This document shows, in pieces, positions 26,220 to 34,445 of a DNA stretch of 64,000 bases. The position numbers and the translations under genes are program-made. The stretch covers positions 62,001 through 126,000 of the forward strand of contig NZ_QEWJ01000006.1 in the NCBI RefSeq assembly GCF_004127215.1, read 5' to 3'. The notes below the pieces were generated by a model. It saw only the letters and a list, made by a program, of their open reading frames with translations, ran no database searches and was not told where the DNA came from. This DNA is from Streptococcus oralis. GTDB lineage: Bacteria > Bacillota > Bacilli > Lactobacillales > Streptococcaceae. The first letter of the stretch is position 1. Every line of letters begins with the position of its first letter.

Positions 26220-26542
26220 ATTTTTTACTTTCCTTTCATAATCAAAGTATTTTGTATTATAACATGATTCTACTGCAAAATCAACTTGATCTACCCTCTC
26301 ATCTGACTTGACATGACAACGAATAGAAACTAGTCTGGCGATTAAAGTTTTGTCTCTATCTGTTTCAAAGGTCTTTTATCGTATGGATTGAAAAGGGGGT
26401 AAAGTTTCAAATGAATTTTTTATGGAATCGGGAAGAGTCTATTGGACTCATCGGTTAGGGATATAGTAAAATACCCCAAGAGTTAGATCTGTGTCTAACT
26501 TTTGGGGTGGTCCTACACTAGTCTATATGAAATTTTAGGGGA
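26220..26542. other. Gap between the two lipoprotein genes
   Basis: About 320 bp. It holds the copy A promoter (AT-rich, TGTTATAAT on the minus strand), no convincing ORF, and near its right end the terminator of copy B. Confidence 0.6.
26474..26507 (-). terminator. Terminator of lipoprotein copy B
   Basis: CCCCAAGAGTTAGA and TCTAACTTTTGGGG form a 14-bp stem (one mismatch). On the minus strand it is followed by TATTTTA. Confidence 0.75.
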
Positions 26543-27094
26543 TTAGTTCGTCTTTTCAGTGAATCCCATTTTCTCTAGTGCTTTTTTAGAGTTTGAGAAA
26601 CTGACACGATTGCCGATACCAGAATATTCTTCAGGAAGTGCTTTTCTAAGTTCGCTAATGCTTGCAACTGAGAAATCAACTTCTAGATCTTGAACAACTT
26701 TTCCATCTTTGATTTCAATGGTTTGTTTAACACCTTTGAGTCCATTATAACCTTTGTACTTTTCTTCAATAAAACTCTTGACATCTTCTGGAGTTGCACC
26801 AAGGATTTCAGGATCTGCAACATTCTGAGCGGTTTGCTTGGTAACATTGTCGCCTTCTACAGTATAAACCAAGGTAGAAGTGATTCCAGGATTGCTTTTG
26901 TTGACAAAAGTATGTGTCTTGGCTGTTTCTTTCTTCTCAGAAGATTGTTCAGTGCTTTGCTTGGTCTCGCTTGACTGAGCAGTTTTATCTTCCTTGGCAC
27001 TGTTACTAGTAGGTGCTGATACTTGTTTAGAGCATCCCATTAGAATGAGCAAAGCAGCAGCAAGGGCAAGTGAGGTTTTAAAGTAAGATTTCAT
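26543..27094 (-). CDS. DUF1307-like (YehR-type) lipoprotein, copy B
   Basis: 183 aa, the same length as copy A, with lipobox LLILMGCSKQ and the same linker-plus-domain layout. Both copies share MKSYFK, KEDKT-QSSETKQS and SGIGNRVSF, and their upstream regions match over about 45 bp, including GAAAGGAAAG and TATAAT. The pair therefore arose by tandem duplication of gene plus promoter. Most substitutions are in the C-terminal domain. Confidence 0.82.
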   Translation of the reverse strand: MKSYFKTSLALAAALLILMGCSKQVSAPTSNSAKEDKTAQSSETKQSTEQSSEKKETAKTHTFVNKSNPGITSTLVYTVEGDNVTKQTAQNVADPEILGATPEDVKSFIEEKYKGYNGLKGVKQTIEIKDGKVVQDLEVDFSVASISELRKALPEEYSGIGNRVSFSNSKKALEKMGFTEKTN

Positions 27095-27230
27095 ATCCTT
27101 TACTTTCCTTTCATAATTAAAGTATTTGTATTATAACATGGATCCATAGTGAAATCAACTAGGAGGATAAGACCCTTTTCCAAAGGGATTCAGCTAGAAA
27201 AGTGATATAATGGTAGGAAGAGGTGAAGAA

Positions 27231-28268
27231 ATGAATCAAACTGTAAACTATATCAAAGAATTAACCGCTATTGCATCTCCAACGGGCTTTACTCGTGAGA
27301 TTGCAGACTACCTAGTCCTTACTTTGGAAGAACTTGGTTACCAGCCTGTTCGCACAGCCAAGGGTGGTGTCAATGTAACAATCAAAGGTCAGAATGATGA
27401 ACAACAGCGTTATGTGACTGCTCATGTGGACACACTCGGAGCCATTGTACGTGCTGTTAAATCTGACGGTCGTCTCAAATTGGATCGTATCGGTGGTTTT
27501 CCTTGGAACATGATTGAGGGAGAAAACTGTACTGTTCATGTGGCTAGTACAGCTCAAACGGTATCTGGAACTATCCTCATCCACCAGACATCTTGCCATG
27601 TCTACAAAGATGCAGGAACTGCAGAACGCACACAGGACAATATGGAAGTGCGTTTGGACGAAAAAGTGACCAATGAAAAAGAAACGCGTGCCTTGGGCAT
27701 CGAGGTTGGAGACTTTATTAGTTTCGATCCGCGAACAGTTGTGACGGAAACTGGTTTTATCAAATCGCGTCATTTGGATGATAAGGTCAGCGCAGCTATT
27801 CTCCTCAATCTCCTTAAAATCTATAAGGAAGAAGGAGTTGAACTTCCTGTCACTACGCACTTTGCCTTTTCGGTCTTTGAAGAAGTGGGACATGGTGCTA
27901 ACTCAGGTATCCCAAGTCAAGTTGTCGAATATCTAGCAGTAGATATGGGAGCAATGGGTGATGACCAACAGACAGATGAGTACACAGTATCTATCTGTGT
28001 CAAGGATGCTTCCGGTCCTTATCACTATGACTTCCGTCAACATTTAGTAGCCTTAGCGAAAGAGCAAGATATTCCATTTAAGCTGGATATCTATCCATTT
28101 TACGGTTCGGATGCTTCGGCAGCTATGTCAGCAGGTGCAGAGGTCAAGCACGCCCTCCTTGGAGCGGGTATCGAGTCCAGTCACTCTTATGAGCGTACCC
28201 ACATCGATTCAGTAGTGGCGACTGAGCGTATGGTTGATGCCTATCTCAAGAGCGCGTTGGTAGACTAA
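27231..28268 (+). CDS. M42 family aminopeptidase (PepA/FrvX-like)
   Basis: 345 aa dizinc peptidase (glutamyl aminopeptidase or endoglucanase-like M42 group). Motifs are VTAHVDTLGA (zinc His, Asp), KSRHLDDKVSAAIL (bridging Asp), FEEVGHGAN (catalytic Glu pair), and the late ERTHIDS histidine. The frame opens at 27210 inside the -10 box TATAAT (27206-27211), so ATG 27231 behind GAAGAGGTGAAG is the start. It is followed after 1 bp by the HIT gene. Confidence 0.88.
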   Translation: MNQTVNYIKELTAIASPTGFTREIADYLVLTLEELGYQPVRTAKGGVNVTIKGQNDEQQRYVTAHVDTLGAIVRAVKSDGRLKLDRIGGFPWNMIEGENCTVHVASTAQTVSGTILIHQTSCHVYKDAGTAERTQDNMEVRLDEKVTNEKETRALGIEVGDFISFDPRTVVTETGFIKSRHLDDKVSAAILLNLLKIYKEEGVELPVTTHFAFSVFEEVGHGANSGIPSQVVEYLAVDMGAMGDDQQTDEYTVSICVKDASGPYHYDFRQHLVALAKEQDIPFKLDIYPFYGSDASAAMSAGAEVKHALLGAGIESSHSYERTHIDSVVATERMVDAYLKSALVD

Positions 28269-28269
28269 T

Positions 28270-28731
28270 ATGTGCTTAATCTGTCAGAGAATTGAATGGA
28301 TCAAAGCAGGAGAAAATCCCTACTTTGTAAAAGAACTAGAAACAGGTTATGTGGTCATTGGAGACCACCAATACTTTAAGGGCTATACCTTATTTTTAGC
28401 AAAAGAGCATGTTACAGAACTCCACCAAATGGAGAATCCTGTAAAACTTCGTTTTTTAGAGGAAATGAGTTTGGTTCAAGAAGCAGTCGCCAAAGCATTT
28501 AAGGCTGAAAAGATGAATATTGAACTGCTAGGAAATGGAGATGCCCACGCTCATTGGCACCTGTTTCCGAGGCGGACAGGTGATATGAAAGGTTACGGAC
28601 TTAATGGCCGTGGCCCAGTATGGTGGGTGCCCTGGGAAGAAATGGCAGCAGAAGATTGCCAAGTACAATCACCAGAGCTGGAAGAGATGATTAAAACCTT
28701 ATCTGATGAATTGGAGAAACATTTAGCCTAA
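28270..28731 (+). CDS. HIT family nucleotide hydrolase/transferase
   Basis: 153 aa. The histidine triad is HAHWHLFPR near residues 95-103, where the central His is the nucleophile in nucleotidyl transfer. An N-terminal CxxC (MCLICQ) may bind zinc. Start overlaps the M42 stop region (TAATATG), so the two genes are coupled. Substrate not known; dinucleoside polyphosphates or AMP-lysine type compounds are usual. Confidence 0.87.
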   Translation: MCLICQRIEWIKAGENPYFVKELETGYVVIGDHQYFKGYTLFLAKEHVTELHQMENPVKLRFLEEMSLVQEAVAKAFKAEKMNIELLGNGDAHAHWHLFPRRTGDMKGYGLNGRGPVWWVPWEEMAAEDCQVQSPELEEMIKTLSDELEKHLA

Positions 28732-28748
28732 GAGAAAGGAAGAAAGAA

Positions 28749-29465
28749 GTGAAAAAAAGATATGTCATTTTATCGGGTTTACTAGCATTGACCCTTGCAG
28801 CTTGTTCTCAAGAAAAACCTAAAAATGAAGAAAATACTCAAAAAACAGAACAAACTAGTCAACCTGAAGGAACTGTAGGGAGCAAATCTCAATCTTCTAG
28901 TCAGAAAAAGGCACAAGTTGTGAATAAGGGAGACTACTATAGTATTCAAGGGAAATACGATGAAATCGTCGTAGCTAATAAGCACTATCCTTTGTCAAAA
29001 GACTATAATCCAGGAGAAAATCCAACAGCAAAAGCGGAGTTACTCAAGCTAATCGCAGCCATGCAGGCCGAGGGCTACCCAATCAGTGACCACTACAGTG
29101 GCTTTAGAAGTTATGAAACACAAACCAAACTTTATCAAGACTATGTGAATCAAGACGGTAAGGAAGCTGCAGATCGCTACTCAGCTCGCCCTGGTTACAG
29201 TGAACACCAGACAGGTCTGGCTTTTGATTTGATTGGGACTAACGGAGAATTAGTTACAGAGGAGAAGGCGGCTCAGTGGCTCTTAGATCATGCAGCTGAC
29301 TATGGCTTTGTCGTTCGCTATCTCAAAGGCAAGGAAAAAGAGACTGGCTACATGGCAGAAGAATGGCACCTTCGTTATGTCGGAAAAGAAGCCAAAGAGA
29401 TTGCTGCAAGTGGTCTCAGTTTGGAAGAGTACTATGGCTTTGAAGGCGGAGATTACGTCGATTAA
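28749..29465 (+). CDS. ldcB: LdcB/DacB-type L,D-carboxypeptidase lipoprotein
   Basis: 238 aa peptidoglycan carboxypeptidase (M15B, VanY family) that trims tetrapeptides to tripeptides in the wall. It has a lipobox LTLAACSQ (Cys about 19), a Glu/Gln/Ser-rich linker to about 60, then the catalytic domain. Zinc ligands are in SEHQTG (His), GLAFDL (Asp) and EEWHLRYV (His), with a conserved YSGFRSYETQ. The start is GTG 28749 behind AAAGGAAGAAA. Annotated as D-Ala-D-Ala carboxypeptidase in older pneumococcal genomes. Confidence 0.88.
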   Translation: MKKRYVILSGLLALTLAACSQEKPKNEENTQKTEQTSQPEGTVGSKSQSSSQKKAQVVNKGDYYSIQGKYDEIVVANKHYPLSKDYNPGENPTAKAELLKLIAAMQAEGYPISDHYSGFRSYETQTKLYQDYVNQDGKEAADRYSARPGYSEHQTGLAFDLIGTNGELVTEEKAAQWLLDHAADYGFVVRYLKGKEKETGYMAEEWHLRYVGKEAKEIAASGLSLEEYYGFEGGDYVD

Positions 29466-29481
29466 AAACGAAAGTTTTCTC

Positions 29482-29509
29482 TTGCATTTTTAGATAAATA
29501 GTGTATAAT
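29482..29509 (+). promoter_or_regulatory. Promoter of rplK-rplA
   Basis: TTGCAT, 16-bp spacer, TATAAT. It leaves a leader of about 70 nt containing a GTATG...CATAC hairpin and an L1-leader-like motif. Confidence 0.7.
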
Positions 29510-29534
29510 GGAAAGGTATGTGTAAAGCATACTT

Positions 29535-29571
29535 GTGGGAGGTAAAAATCTCTAATTACCGCCAAAACCAC
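29535..29571 (+). promoter_or_regulatory. Putative ribosomal-protein L1 leader motif 1 (before rplK)
   Basis: GTGGGAGGTAA pairs with TTACCGCC...CCAC in an asymmetric stem ending just before the rplK ribosome site. The GUGGGAG...CCAC outline resembles the L1-binding mimic reported in Firmicute L11-L1 leaders. Assignment is by resemblance. Confidence 0.5.
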
Positions 29572-29587
29572 AAAGGAGGATTTAAAA

Positions 29588-30013
29588 ATGGCTAAAAAAG
29601 TCGAAAAACTTGTAAAATTGCAAATCCCTGCTGGTAAAGCTACACCAGCTCCACCAGTTGGACCTGCTCTTGGTCAAGCTGGTATCAACATCATGGGATT
29701 CACAAAAGAGTTCAACGCTCGTACAGCTGACCAAGCTGGTATGATCATTCCAGTTGTTATCTCAGTATACGAAGACAAATCATTTACTTTCGTTACAAAA
29801 ACGCCACCAGCTGCTGTTCTTTTGAAAAAAGCTGCAGGTGTTGAAAAAGGATCAGGTACACCTAACAAAACTAAAGTTGCTACAGTTACTCGTGCACAAG
29901 TACAAGAAATTGCAGAAACTAAGATGCCAGATTTGAACGCAGCAAACATTGAGTCTGCAATGCGTATGATCGAAGGTACTGCTCGTTCTATGGGATTCAC
30001 TGTTGTTGACTAA
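29588..30013 (+). CDS. rplK: 50S ribosomal protein L11
   Basis: 141 aa, the standard length. The N-terminal domain has the Gly/Pro-rich [19 protein letters not shown] stretch, and the C-terminal rRNA-binding domain has GSGTPNK and the final [11 protein letters not shown]. It binds 23S rRNA at the GTPase centre and is needed for RelA activation. Start ATG behind AAAGGAGG. Strong codon bias for GGT, GCT and AAA is typical of a highly expressed gene. Confidence 0.97.
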   Translation: MAKKVEKLVKLQIPAGKATPAPPVGPALGQAGINIMGFTKEFNARTADQAGMIIPVVISVYEDKSFTFVTKTPPAAVLLKKAAGVEKGSGTPNKTKVATVTRAQVQEIAETKMPDLNAANIESAMRMIEGTARSMGFTVVD

Positions 30014-30220
30014 TCAATAACACAGTAGAAAATCTCACAGCAGTCTATTAGTTACTTTTCATACTAGGCAAGTGACTGAGGCTTGTACTTAGGTACAGCA
30101 AAGGAACTTAACGAAGTAGGAAAAGAAAAATAATAGACTGATAACCCGCAAGACTTCATCATTTCGAGAAGTGACGTGGGAGATGAAAATCGATTGAACC
30201 ACTTACAAGGAGAATAGAAA
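30014..30220 (+). promoter_or_regulatory. Structured rplK-rplA intergenic RNA
   Basis: 207 nt, long for this junction. CAGTCTATTA (30041-30050) is a perfect complement to TAATAGACTG (30131-30140) and would close an 80-nt domain containing GCTTGTAC/GTACAGC. Then CCCGC pairs with GTGGG around ACTTC/GAAGT, in competition with a second L1-like motif at 30176-30202. No ORF is present. Confidence 0.5.
30176..30202 (+). promoter_or_regulatory. Putative L1 leader motif 2 (before rplA)
   Basis: GTGGGAGATGAAAATC...GAACCAC shares its outline with the motif before rplK and likewise lies just upstream of the ribosome site (AAGGAG). Confidence 0.4.
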
Positions 30221-30910
30221 ATGGCTAAAAAAAGCAAACAACTTCGTGCTGCACTTGAGAAAATCGACAGCACAAAAGCATACAGCGTAGAAGAAGCTGT
30301 AGCACTTGCAAAAGAAACTAACTTTGCAAAATTCGATGCAACTGTAGAAGTTGCTTACAACTTGAACATTGACGTTAAAAAAGCTGACCAACAAATCCGT
30401 GGTGCAATGGTATTGCCAAACGGTACTGGTAAAACTTCACGTGTTCTTGTTTTTGCACGTGGTGCAAAAGCTGAAGAAGCAAAAGCTGCTGGTGCAGACT
30501 TTGTTGGTGAAGATGACCTTGTTGCGAAAATCAACGACGGTTGGTTGGACTTTGACGTAGTTATCGCTACACCTGACATGATGGCTCTTGTTGGACGTCT
30601 TGGACGTGTCCTTGGACCACGTAACTTGATGCCAAACCCTAAAACTGGTACTGTAACAATGGATGTTGCTAAAGCAGTTGAAGAGTCTAAGGGTGGTAAA
30701 ATTACTTACCGTGCTGACCGTGCAGGTAACGTTCAAGCTATCATCGGTAAAGTATCATTTGAAGCTGAAAAATTGGTTGAAAACTTCAAAGCTTTCAACG
30801 AAACAATCCAAAAAGCAAAACCAGCTACAGCTAAAGGAACTTACGTAACAAACTTGACAATCACAACTACTCAAGGTGTTGGTATCAAGGTTGACGTAAA
30901 CTCACTTTAA
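30221..30910 (+). CDS. rplA: 50S ribosomal protein L1
   Basis: 229 aa, standard length. It has the family motif near residues 120-140 ([21 protein letters not shown]), and binds the 23S L1 stalk to help release deacylated tRNA. It is also a translational repressor of the L11-L1 operon in other bacteria. Start ATG behind CAAGGAGA. Codon usage is highly biased. A strong terminator follows. Confidence 0.97.
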
Positions 30911-30923
30911 TCAACAGATTTTT

Positions 30924-30954
30924 AAAAACGAGTACCAATGTGCTCGTTTTTTTT
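30924..30954 (+). terminator. Terminator of rplK-rplA
   Basis: AAAAACGAGTAC and GTGCTCGTTTTT (one G-U pair), then a T run. Confidence 0.85.
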
Positions 30955-31086
30955 GATGATAAATTCATTCCAGGGGAAATAAGTCCATTAATAGCCTGAT
31001 GGAGCAAGAGAATAGTGCTTTCTCCTTCTTCTTTCACAGAAAATATGGTATAATAGAGAGTAAAAAACTTTGAAAGAAAGAAAAAG

Positions 31087-31599
31087 ATGAATTTAAAAGA
31101 TTATATCGCAACGATTGAAAATTATCCCAAGGAAGGCATCACCTTCCGTGATATCAGCCCATTGATGGCAGATGGTAATGCTTATAGCTATGCTGTTCGT
31201 GAAATCGTTCAGTATGCAACGGACAAGAAAATCGACATGATCGTGGGACCAGAAGCCCGTGGATTTATTGTCGGTTGTCCCGTTGCCTTTGAGTTGGGGA
31301 TTGGATTTGCTCCTGTTCGTAAACCAGGGAAATTACCGCGTGAAGTGATTTCTGCTGACTATGAAAAAGAGTACGGTATTGATACCTTGACCATGCATGC
31401 TGATGCGATCAAGCCAGGTCAACGTGTTCTCATCGTAGATGATCTTTTGGCAACAGGTGGAACTGTCAAAGCTACGATTGAGATGATTGAAAGACTTGGT
31501 GGAGTTGTAGCAGGTTGTGCTTTCTTGATTGAACTTGATGAGCTTAAAGGCCGTGAAAAGATCGGAGATTACGATTACAAGGTACTTATGCATTATTAA
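31087..31599 (+). CDS. apt: Adenine phosphoribosyltransferase
   Basis: 170 aa purine-salvage enzyme making AMP from adenine and PRPP. The PRPP-binding motif is [13 protein letters not shown] near residues 117-129; [10 protein letters not shown] and RKPGKLPRE are the other conserved loops. Start ATG behind GAAAGAAAGAAA. TATAAT lies at 31049-31054. A terminator follows. Confidence 0.95.
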   Translation: MNLKDYIATIENYPKEGITFRDISPLMADGNAYSYAVREIVQYATDKKIDMIVGPEARGFIVGCPVAFELGIGFAPVRKPGKLPREVISADYEKEYGIDTLTMHADAIKPGQRVLIVDDLLATGGTVKATIEMIERLGGVVAGCAFLIELDELKGREKIGDYDYKVLMHY

Positions 31600-31601
31600 T
31601 G

Positions 31602-31625
31602 AAAAACAGTCCTTGGGGCTGTTTT
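31602..31625 (+). terminator. Terminator of apt
   Basis: AAAACAGTCC and GGGCTGTTTT (one mismatch) around a short loop. Confidence 0.7.
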
Positions 31626-31637
31626 CTCTTCATCTGC

Positions 31638-31654
31638 TATATAAACAAACTATA
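31638..31654 (+). promoter_or_regulatory. Upstream MET-box-like site of metA
   Basis: TATATAAACAAACTATA, a partial match to the streptococcal MET-box TATAGTTTSAAACTATA bound by the LysR regulator MtaR/MetR (CmbR). Confidence 0.45.
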
Positions 31655-31671
31655 GCTAGTTAGAGAAAAAC

Positions 31672-31688
31672 TATAATTGAAAACTATA
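31672..31688 (+). promoter_or_regulatory. MET-box overlapping the metA -35
   Basis: TATAATTGAAAACTATA is a close match to the MET-box. It contains the -35 hexamer TTGAAA of the promoter. Confidence 0.6.
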
Positions 31689-31705
31689 TCTTCTTGCAGT
31701 ATAAT
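31677..31705 (+). promoter_or_regulatory. metA promoter
   Basis: TTGAAA (31677-31682), 17-bp spacer, TATAAT (31700-31705). The leader is about 70 nt and carries a TGTTTGAGATTTGACTTCAAACA hairpin. Confidence 0.75.
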
Positions 31706-31780
31706 AAAAGGACTAAGTGTTTGAGATTTGACTTCAAACACATTCAATTATTTCTAAAAGAGTACAGTTAGGAGAAGGTT

Positions 31781-32725
31781 ATGCCGATTAGAATTGATAA
31801 AAAATTGCCAGCTGTTGAGATTTTACGGACAGAGAATATCTTTGTCATGGATGATCAACGTGCGGCCCACCAAGATATCCGTCCCTTGAAAATTTTGATT
31901 TTAAACCTAATGCCCAAAAAAGTGGTCACAGAGACCCAGTTGTTACGGCATTTAGCAAATACTCCTTTGCAATTGGACATAGACTTTCTCTATATGGAGA
32001 GCCACCGTTCCAAGACGACTCGTGCAGAGCATATGGAGACTTTTTATAAAACTTTTCCTGAAGTCAAGGACGAGTATTTTGATGGGATGATTATCACAGG
32101 GGCTCCGATTGAGCATTTACCATTTGAGGAAGTGGACTATTGGGAGGAATTCAGTCAAGTGCTTGAGTGGTCCAAGACCCATGTCTATTCGACCCTTCAT
32201 ATCTGCTGGGGTGCCCAAGCAGGTCTTTATGCTCGCTATGGAGTTGATAAACACCAGATGGAGCAGAAATTGTCAGGCATTTACCCGCAGGATACCTTGA
32301 AAGAGGGCCATCTTCTCTTTCGTGGTTTTGATGATAGCTATGTAGCTCCCCATTCTCGTTATACAGAAATCTATAAGGAAGAGATATTAGGAAAAACCAA
32401 TCTGGAAATCCTCTCTGAGGGAGAACAAGTCGGCGTTTCTATTTTAGCCAGTCGGGATCTTCGTGAGATTTATAGTTTTGGTCATTTAGAATATGACCGT
32501 GATACTCTAGCAAAAGAGTATTTTCGTGATTGTGAGGCAGGACTTAATCCTCATATTCCAGAAAATTACTTCAAAAATGATGATGTGAATGAGACACCGT
32601 GTCTCTGTTGGTCTTCATCAGCTGCCCTCTTTTTCAGTAACTGGGTTAACTATGCTGTCTATCAGGAAACTCCTTTTGACTGGAAAAAGGTAGAGGACGA
32701 TGCGGCTTCATTTGGATATTTATAA
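31781..32725 (+). CDS. metAA: Homoserine O-acyltransferase MetA
   Basis: 314 aa enzyme that activates homoserine with succinyl- or acetyl-CoA at the start of methionine synthesis. The nucleophile is Cys142 in [11 protein letters not shown]. The His/Glu pair of the triad is in [11 protein letters not shown]. Length and [14 protein letters not shown] start match the family. Many MetA proteins of Firmicutes in fact use acetyl-CoA, so the acyl donor is left open. The ATG has an AGGAGAAGG site. The gene sits behind two MET-box-like sites, consistent with methionine control. Confidence 0.94.
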   Translation: MPIRIDKKLPAVEILRTENIFVMDDQRAAHQDIRPLKILILNLMPKKVVTETQLLRHLANTPLQLDIDFLYMESHRSKTTRAEHMETFYKTFPEVKDEYFDGMIITGAPIEHLPFEEVDYWEEFSQVLEWSKTHVYSTLHICWGAQAGLYARYGVDKHQMEQKLSGIYPQDTLKEGHLLFRGFDDSYVAPHSRYTEIYKEEILGKTNLEILSEGEQVGVSILASRDLREIYSFGHLEYDRDTLAKEYFRDCEAGLNPHIPENYFKNDDVNETPCLCWSSSAALFFSNWVNYAVYQETPFDWKKVEDDAASFGYL

Positions 32726-32733
32726 GAGGAATT

Positions 32734-33411
32734 ATGACATATTTTGACGCTTTTAAATCAGGGAACTTGGTTTTACCAAGTGCCCTTCTCTTGCATTTCA
32801 AGGAACTCTTTCCTTCCAGTGATGATTTTCTCGTCTGGCAATTTTTCTATCTACAAAATACATCTGCTTTGGATGAGCTGTCGCCAAGCCAAATTGCAGA
32901 AACTATTGGAAAAGAACTTGCAGATGTCAACCAATCCATTTCAAACTTGACTGAAAATGGTTTGCTACAATATCGGACCATTGAACTAAATGGGGAGATT
33001 GAACTCATTTTTGATGCTAGTTTGGCTTTTGAACGCTTGGATAGCTTGCTAGACAACCAAACTCCAGATACAACTGCCCCCAACCCGCAGAATCAATTGA
33101 AGGATCTGGTTGAAACTTTTCAGCAAGAATTGGGACGCTTATTAACACCATTTGAAATCGAAGATCTTTCTAAGACTGTCAAAGAAGACGGAGTTAAGGC
33201 GGATTTGATCAAGGAAGCTCTCCGAGAGGCTGTTCTCAATGGCAAGCCAAACTGGAAATATATTCAGGCAATCCTACGAAACTGGCGCCATGAAGGTATT
33301 CAGTCTGTGGCTCAGGTAGAGGCCAAACGAGCAGAGCGAGAAGCCAACAATCCCAAACAAGTTCAAGCTTCGGCTGATTTCCTCGATGCCATGAATTTGT
33401 GGCAAGATTAG
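32734..33411 (+). CDS. dnaD: DnaD-family replication initiation protein
   Basis: 225 aa primosome protein involved in helicase loading at origins and restart sites. The N-terminal winged-helix part covers about residues 1-95. The C-terminal DnaB_2/DnaD domain covers about 125-200 and has the WKYIQAILRNW motif (the YxxxILxxW type) that contributes to DNA binding. Start ATG 8 bp after metA, behind AGAGGAAT. Probably co-transcribed with metA. Confidence 0.88.
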   Translation: MTYFDAFKSGNLVLPSALLLHFKELFPSSDDFLVWQFFYLQNTSALDELSPSQIAETIGKELADVNQSISNLTENGLLQYRTIELNGEIELIFDASLAFERLDSLLDNQTPDTTAPNPQNQLKDLVETFQQELGRLLTPFEIEDLSKTVKEDGVKADLIKEALREAVLNGKPNWKYIQAILRNWRHEGIQSVAQVEAKRAEREANNPKQVQASADFLDAMNLWQD

Positions 33412-33444
33412 TCGCTTGAAAAATCTTGAAAATTAGAGTAAGAT

Positions 33445-33473
33445 TTGCAAGCTCCCTATATTTATGATAAAAT
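33445..33473 (+). promoter_or_regulatory. tpiA promoter
   Basis: TTGCAA, 17-bp spacer, TAAAAT. Confidence 0.7.
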
Positions 33474-33508
33474 AAGTAGAAAATAAAATGAAAAAAGAGG
33501 TATGTGAA

Positions 33509-34267
33509 ATGTCACGTAAACCATTTATCGCTGGTAACTGGAAAATGAACAAAAACCCAGAAGAAGCAAAAGCATTCGTTGAAGCTGTAGCATCAAAACT
33601 TCCTTCATCAGACCTTGTTGAAGCTGGTATCGCAGCTCCAGCTCTTGATTTGACAACTGTTCTTGCTGCTGCTAAAGGTTCAAACCTTAAAGTTGCTGCT
33701 CAAAACTGCTACTTTGAAAATGCAGGTGCTTTCACTGGTGAAACAAGCCCACAAGTTTTGAAAGAAATCGGTACAGACTACGTTGTTATCGGTCACTCAG
33801 AACGCCGTGACTACTTCCATGAAACTGACGAAGATATCAACAAAAAAGCAAAAACAATTTTTGCAAATGGTATGCTTCCAATCATCTGTTGTGGTGAGTC
33901 ACTTGAAACTTACGAAGCTGGTAAAGCGGCTGAATTCGTAGGTGCTCAAGTATCTGCTGCTCTTGCAGGATTGACTGCTGAGCAAGTTGCTGCATCAGTT
34001 ATCGCTTATGAGCCAATCTGGGCTATCGGTACTGGTAAATCAGCTTCACAAGACGACGCACAAAAAATGTGTAAAGTTGTACGTGACGTTGTAGCGGCTG
34101 ACTTTGGTCAAGAAGTTGCGGACAAAGTTCGTGTTCAATACGGTGGTTCAGTTAAACCTGAAAACGTTGCTTCATACATGGCTTGCCCAGATGTTGACGG
34201 TGCCCTTGTTGGTGGTGCGTCACTTGAAGCTGAAAGCTTCTTGGCATTGCTTGATTTTGTAAAATAA
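33509..34267 (+). CDS. tpiA: Triosephosphate isomerase
   Basis: 252 aa glycolytic enzyme interconverting dihydroxyacetone phosphate and glyceraldehyde 3-phosphate. Active-site segments are AGNWKMN (Lys12 region), VIGHSERR (His) and [11 protein letters not shown] (catalytic Glu and flexible loop). The phosphate-binding YGGSVKPEN follows. The frame opens at 33488, but ATG 33509 lies 7 bp after AAAGAGGT and gives the family start [14 protein letters not shown]. Codon use shows very high expression. Confidence 0.97.
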   Translation: MSRKPFIAGNWKMNKNPEEAKAFVEAVASKLPSSDLVEAGIAAPALDLTTVLAAAKGSNLKVAAQNCYFENAGAFTGETSPQVLKEIGTDYVVIGHSERRDYFHETDEDINKKAKTIFANGMLPIICCGESLETYEAGKAAEFVGAQVSAALAGLTAEQVAASVIAYEPIWAIGTGKSASQDDAQKMCKVVRDVVAADFGQEVADKVRVQYGGSVKPENVASYMACPDVDGALVGGASLEAESFLALLDFVK

Positions 34268-34280
34268 TCTAGTTTTTTCC

Positions 34281-34330
34281 AGACAGACAGTCAAAAGTAC
34301 CAGGTGACTTTGACTGCCTGTCTTGTTTTT
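34281..34330 (+). terminator. Terminator of tpiA
   Basis: GACAGACAGTCAAAAGT pairs with ACTTTGACTGCCTGTC (two mismatches), then TTGTTTTT. Confidence 0.8.
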
Positions 34331-34445
34331 ACTTGGAGTATTCTTGTGAAAGAGAAATTTTCTGGTCTAGGAAAATTCCTTAGGGAAGGAAAGGCGTGCG
34401 GATGCGCGCTCTTTTCTGTATCAAAAAGTTATGAAAGGAGGAGTC

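Noticed and set aside
27312-27893. 193-codon minus-strand frame inside the M42 peptidase gene
   Set aside because: Antisense to a conserved enzyme with no promoter or ribosome site.
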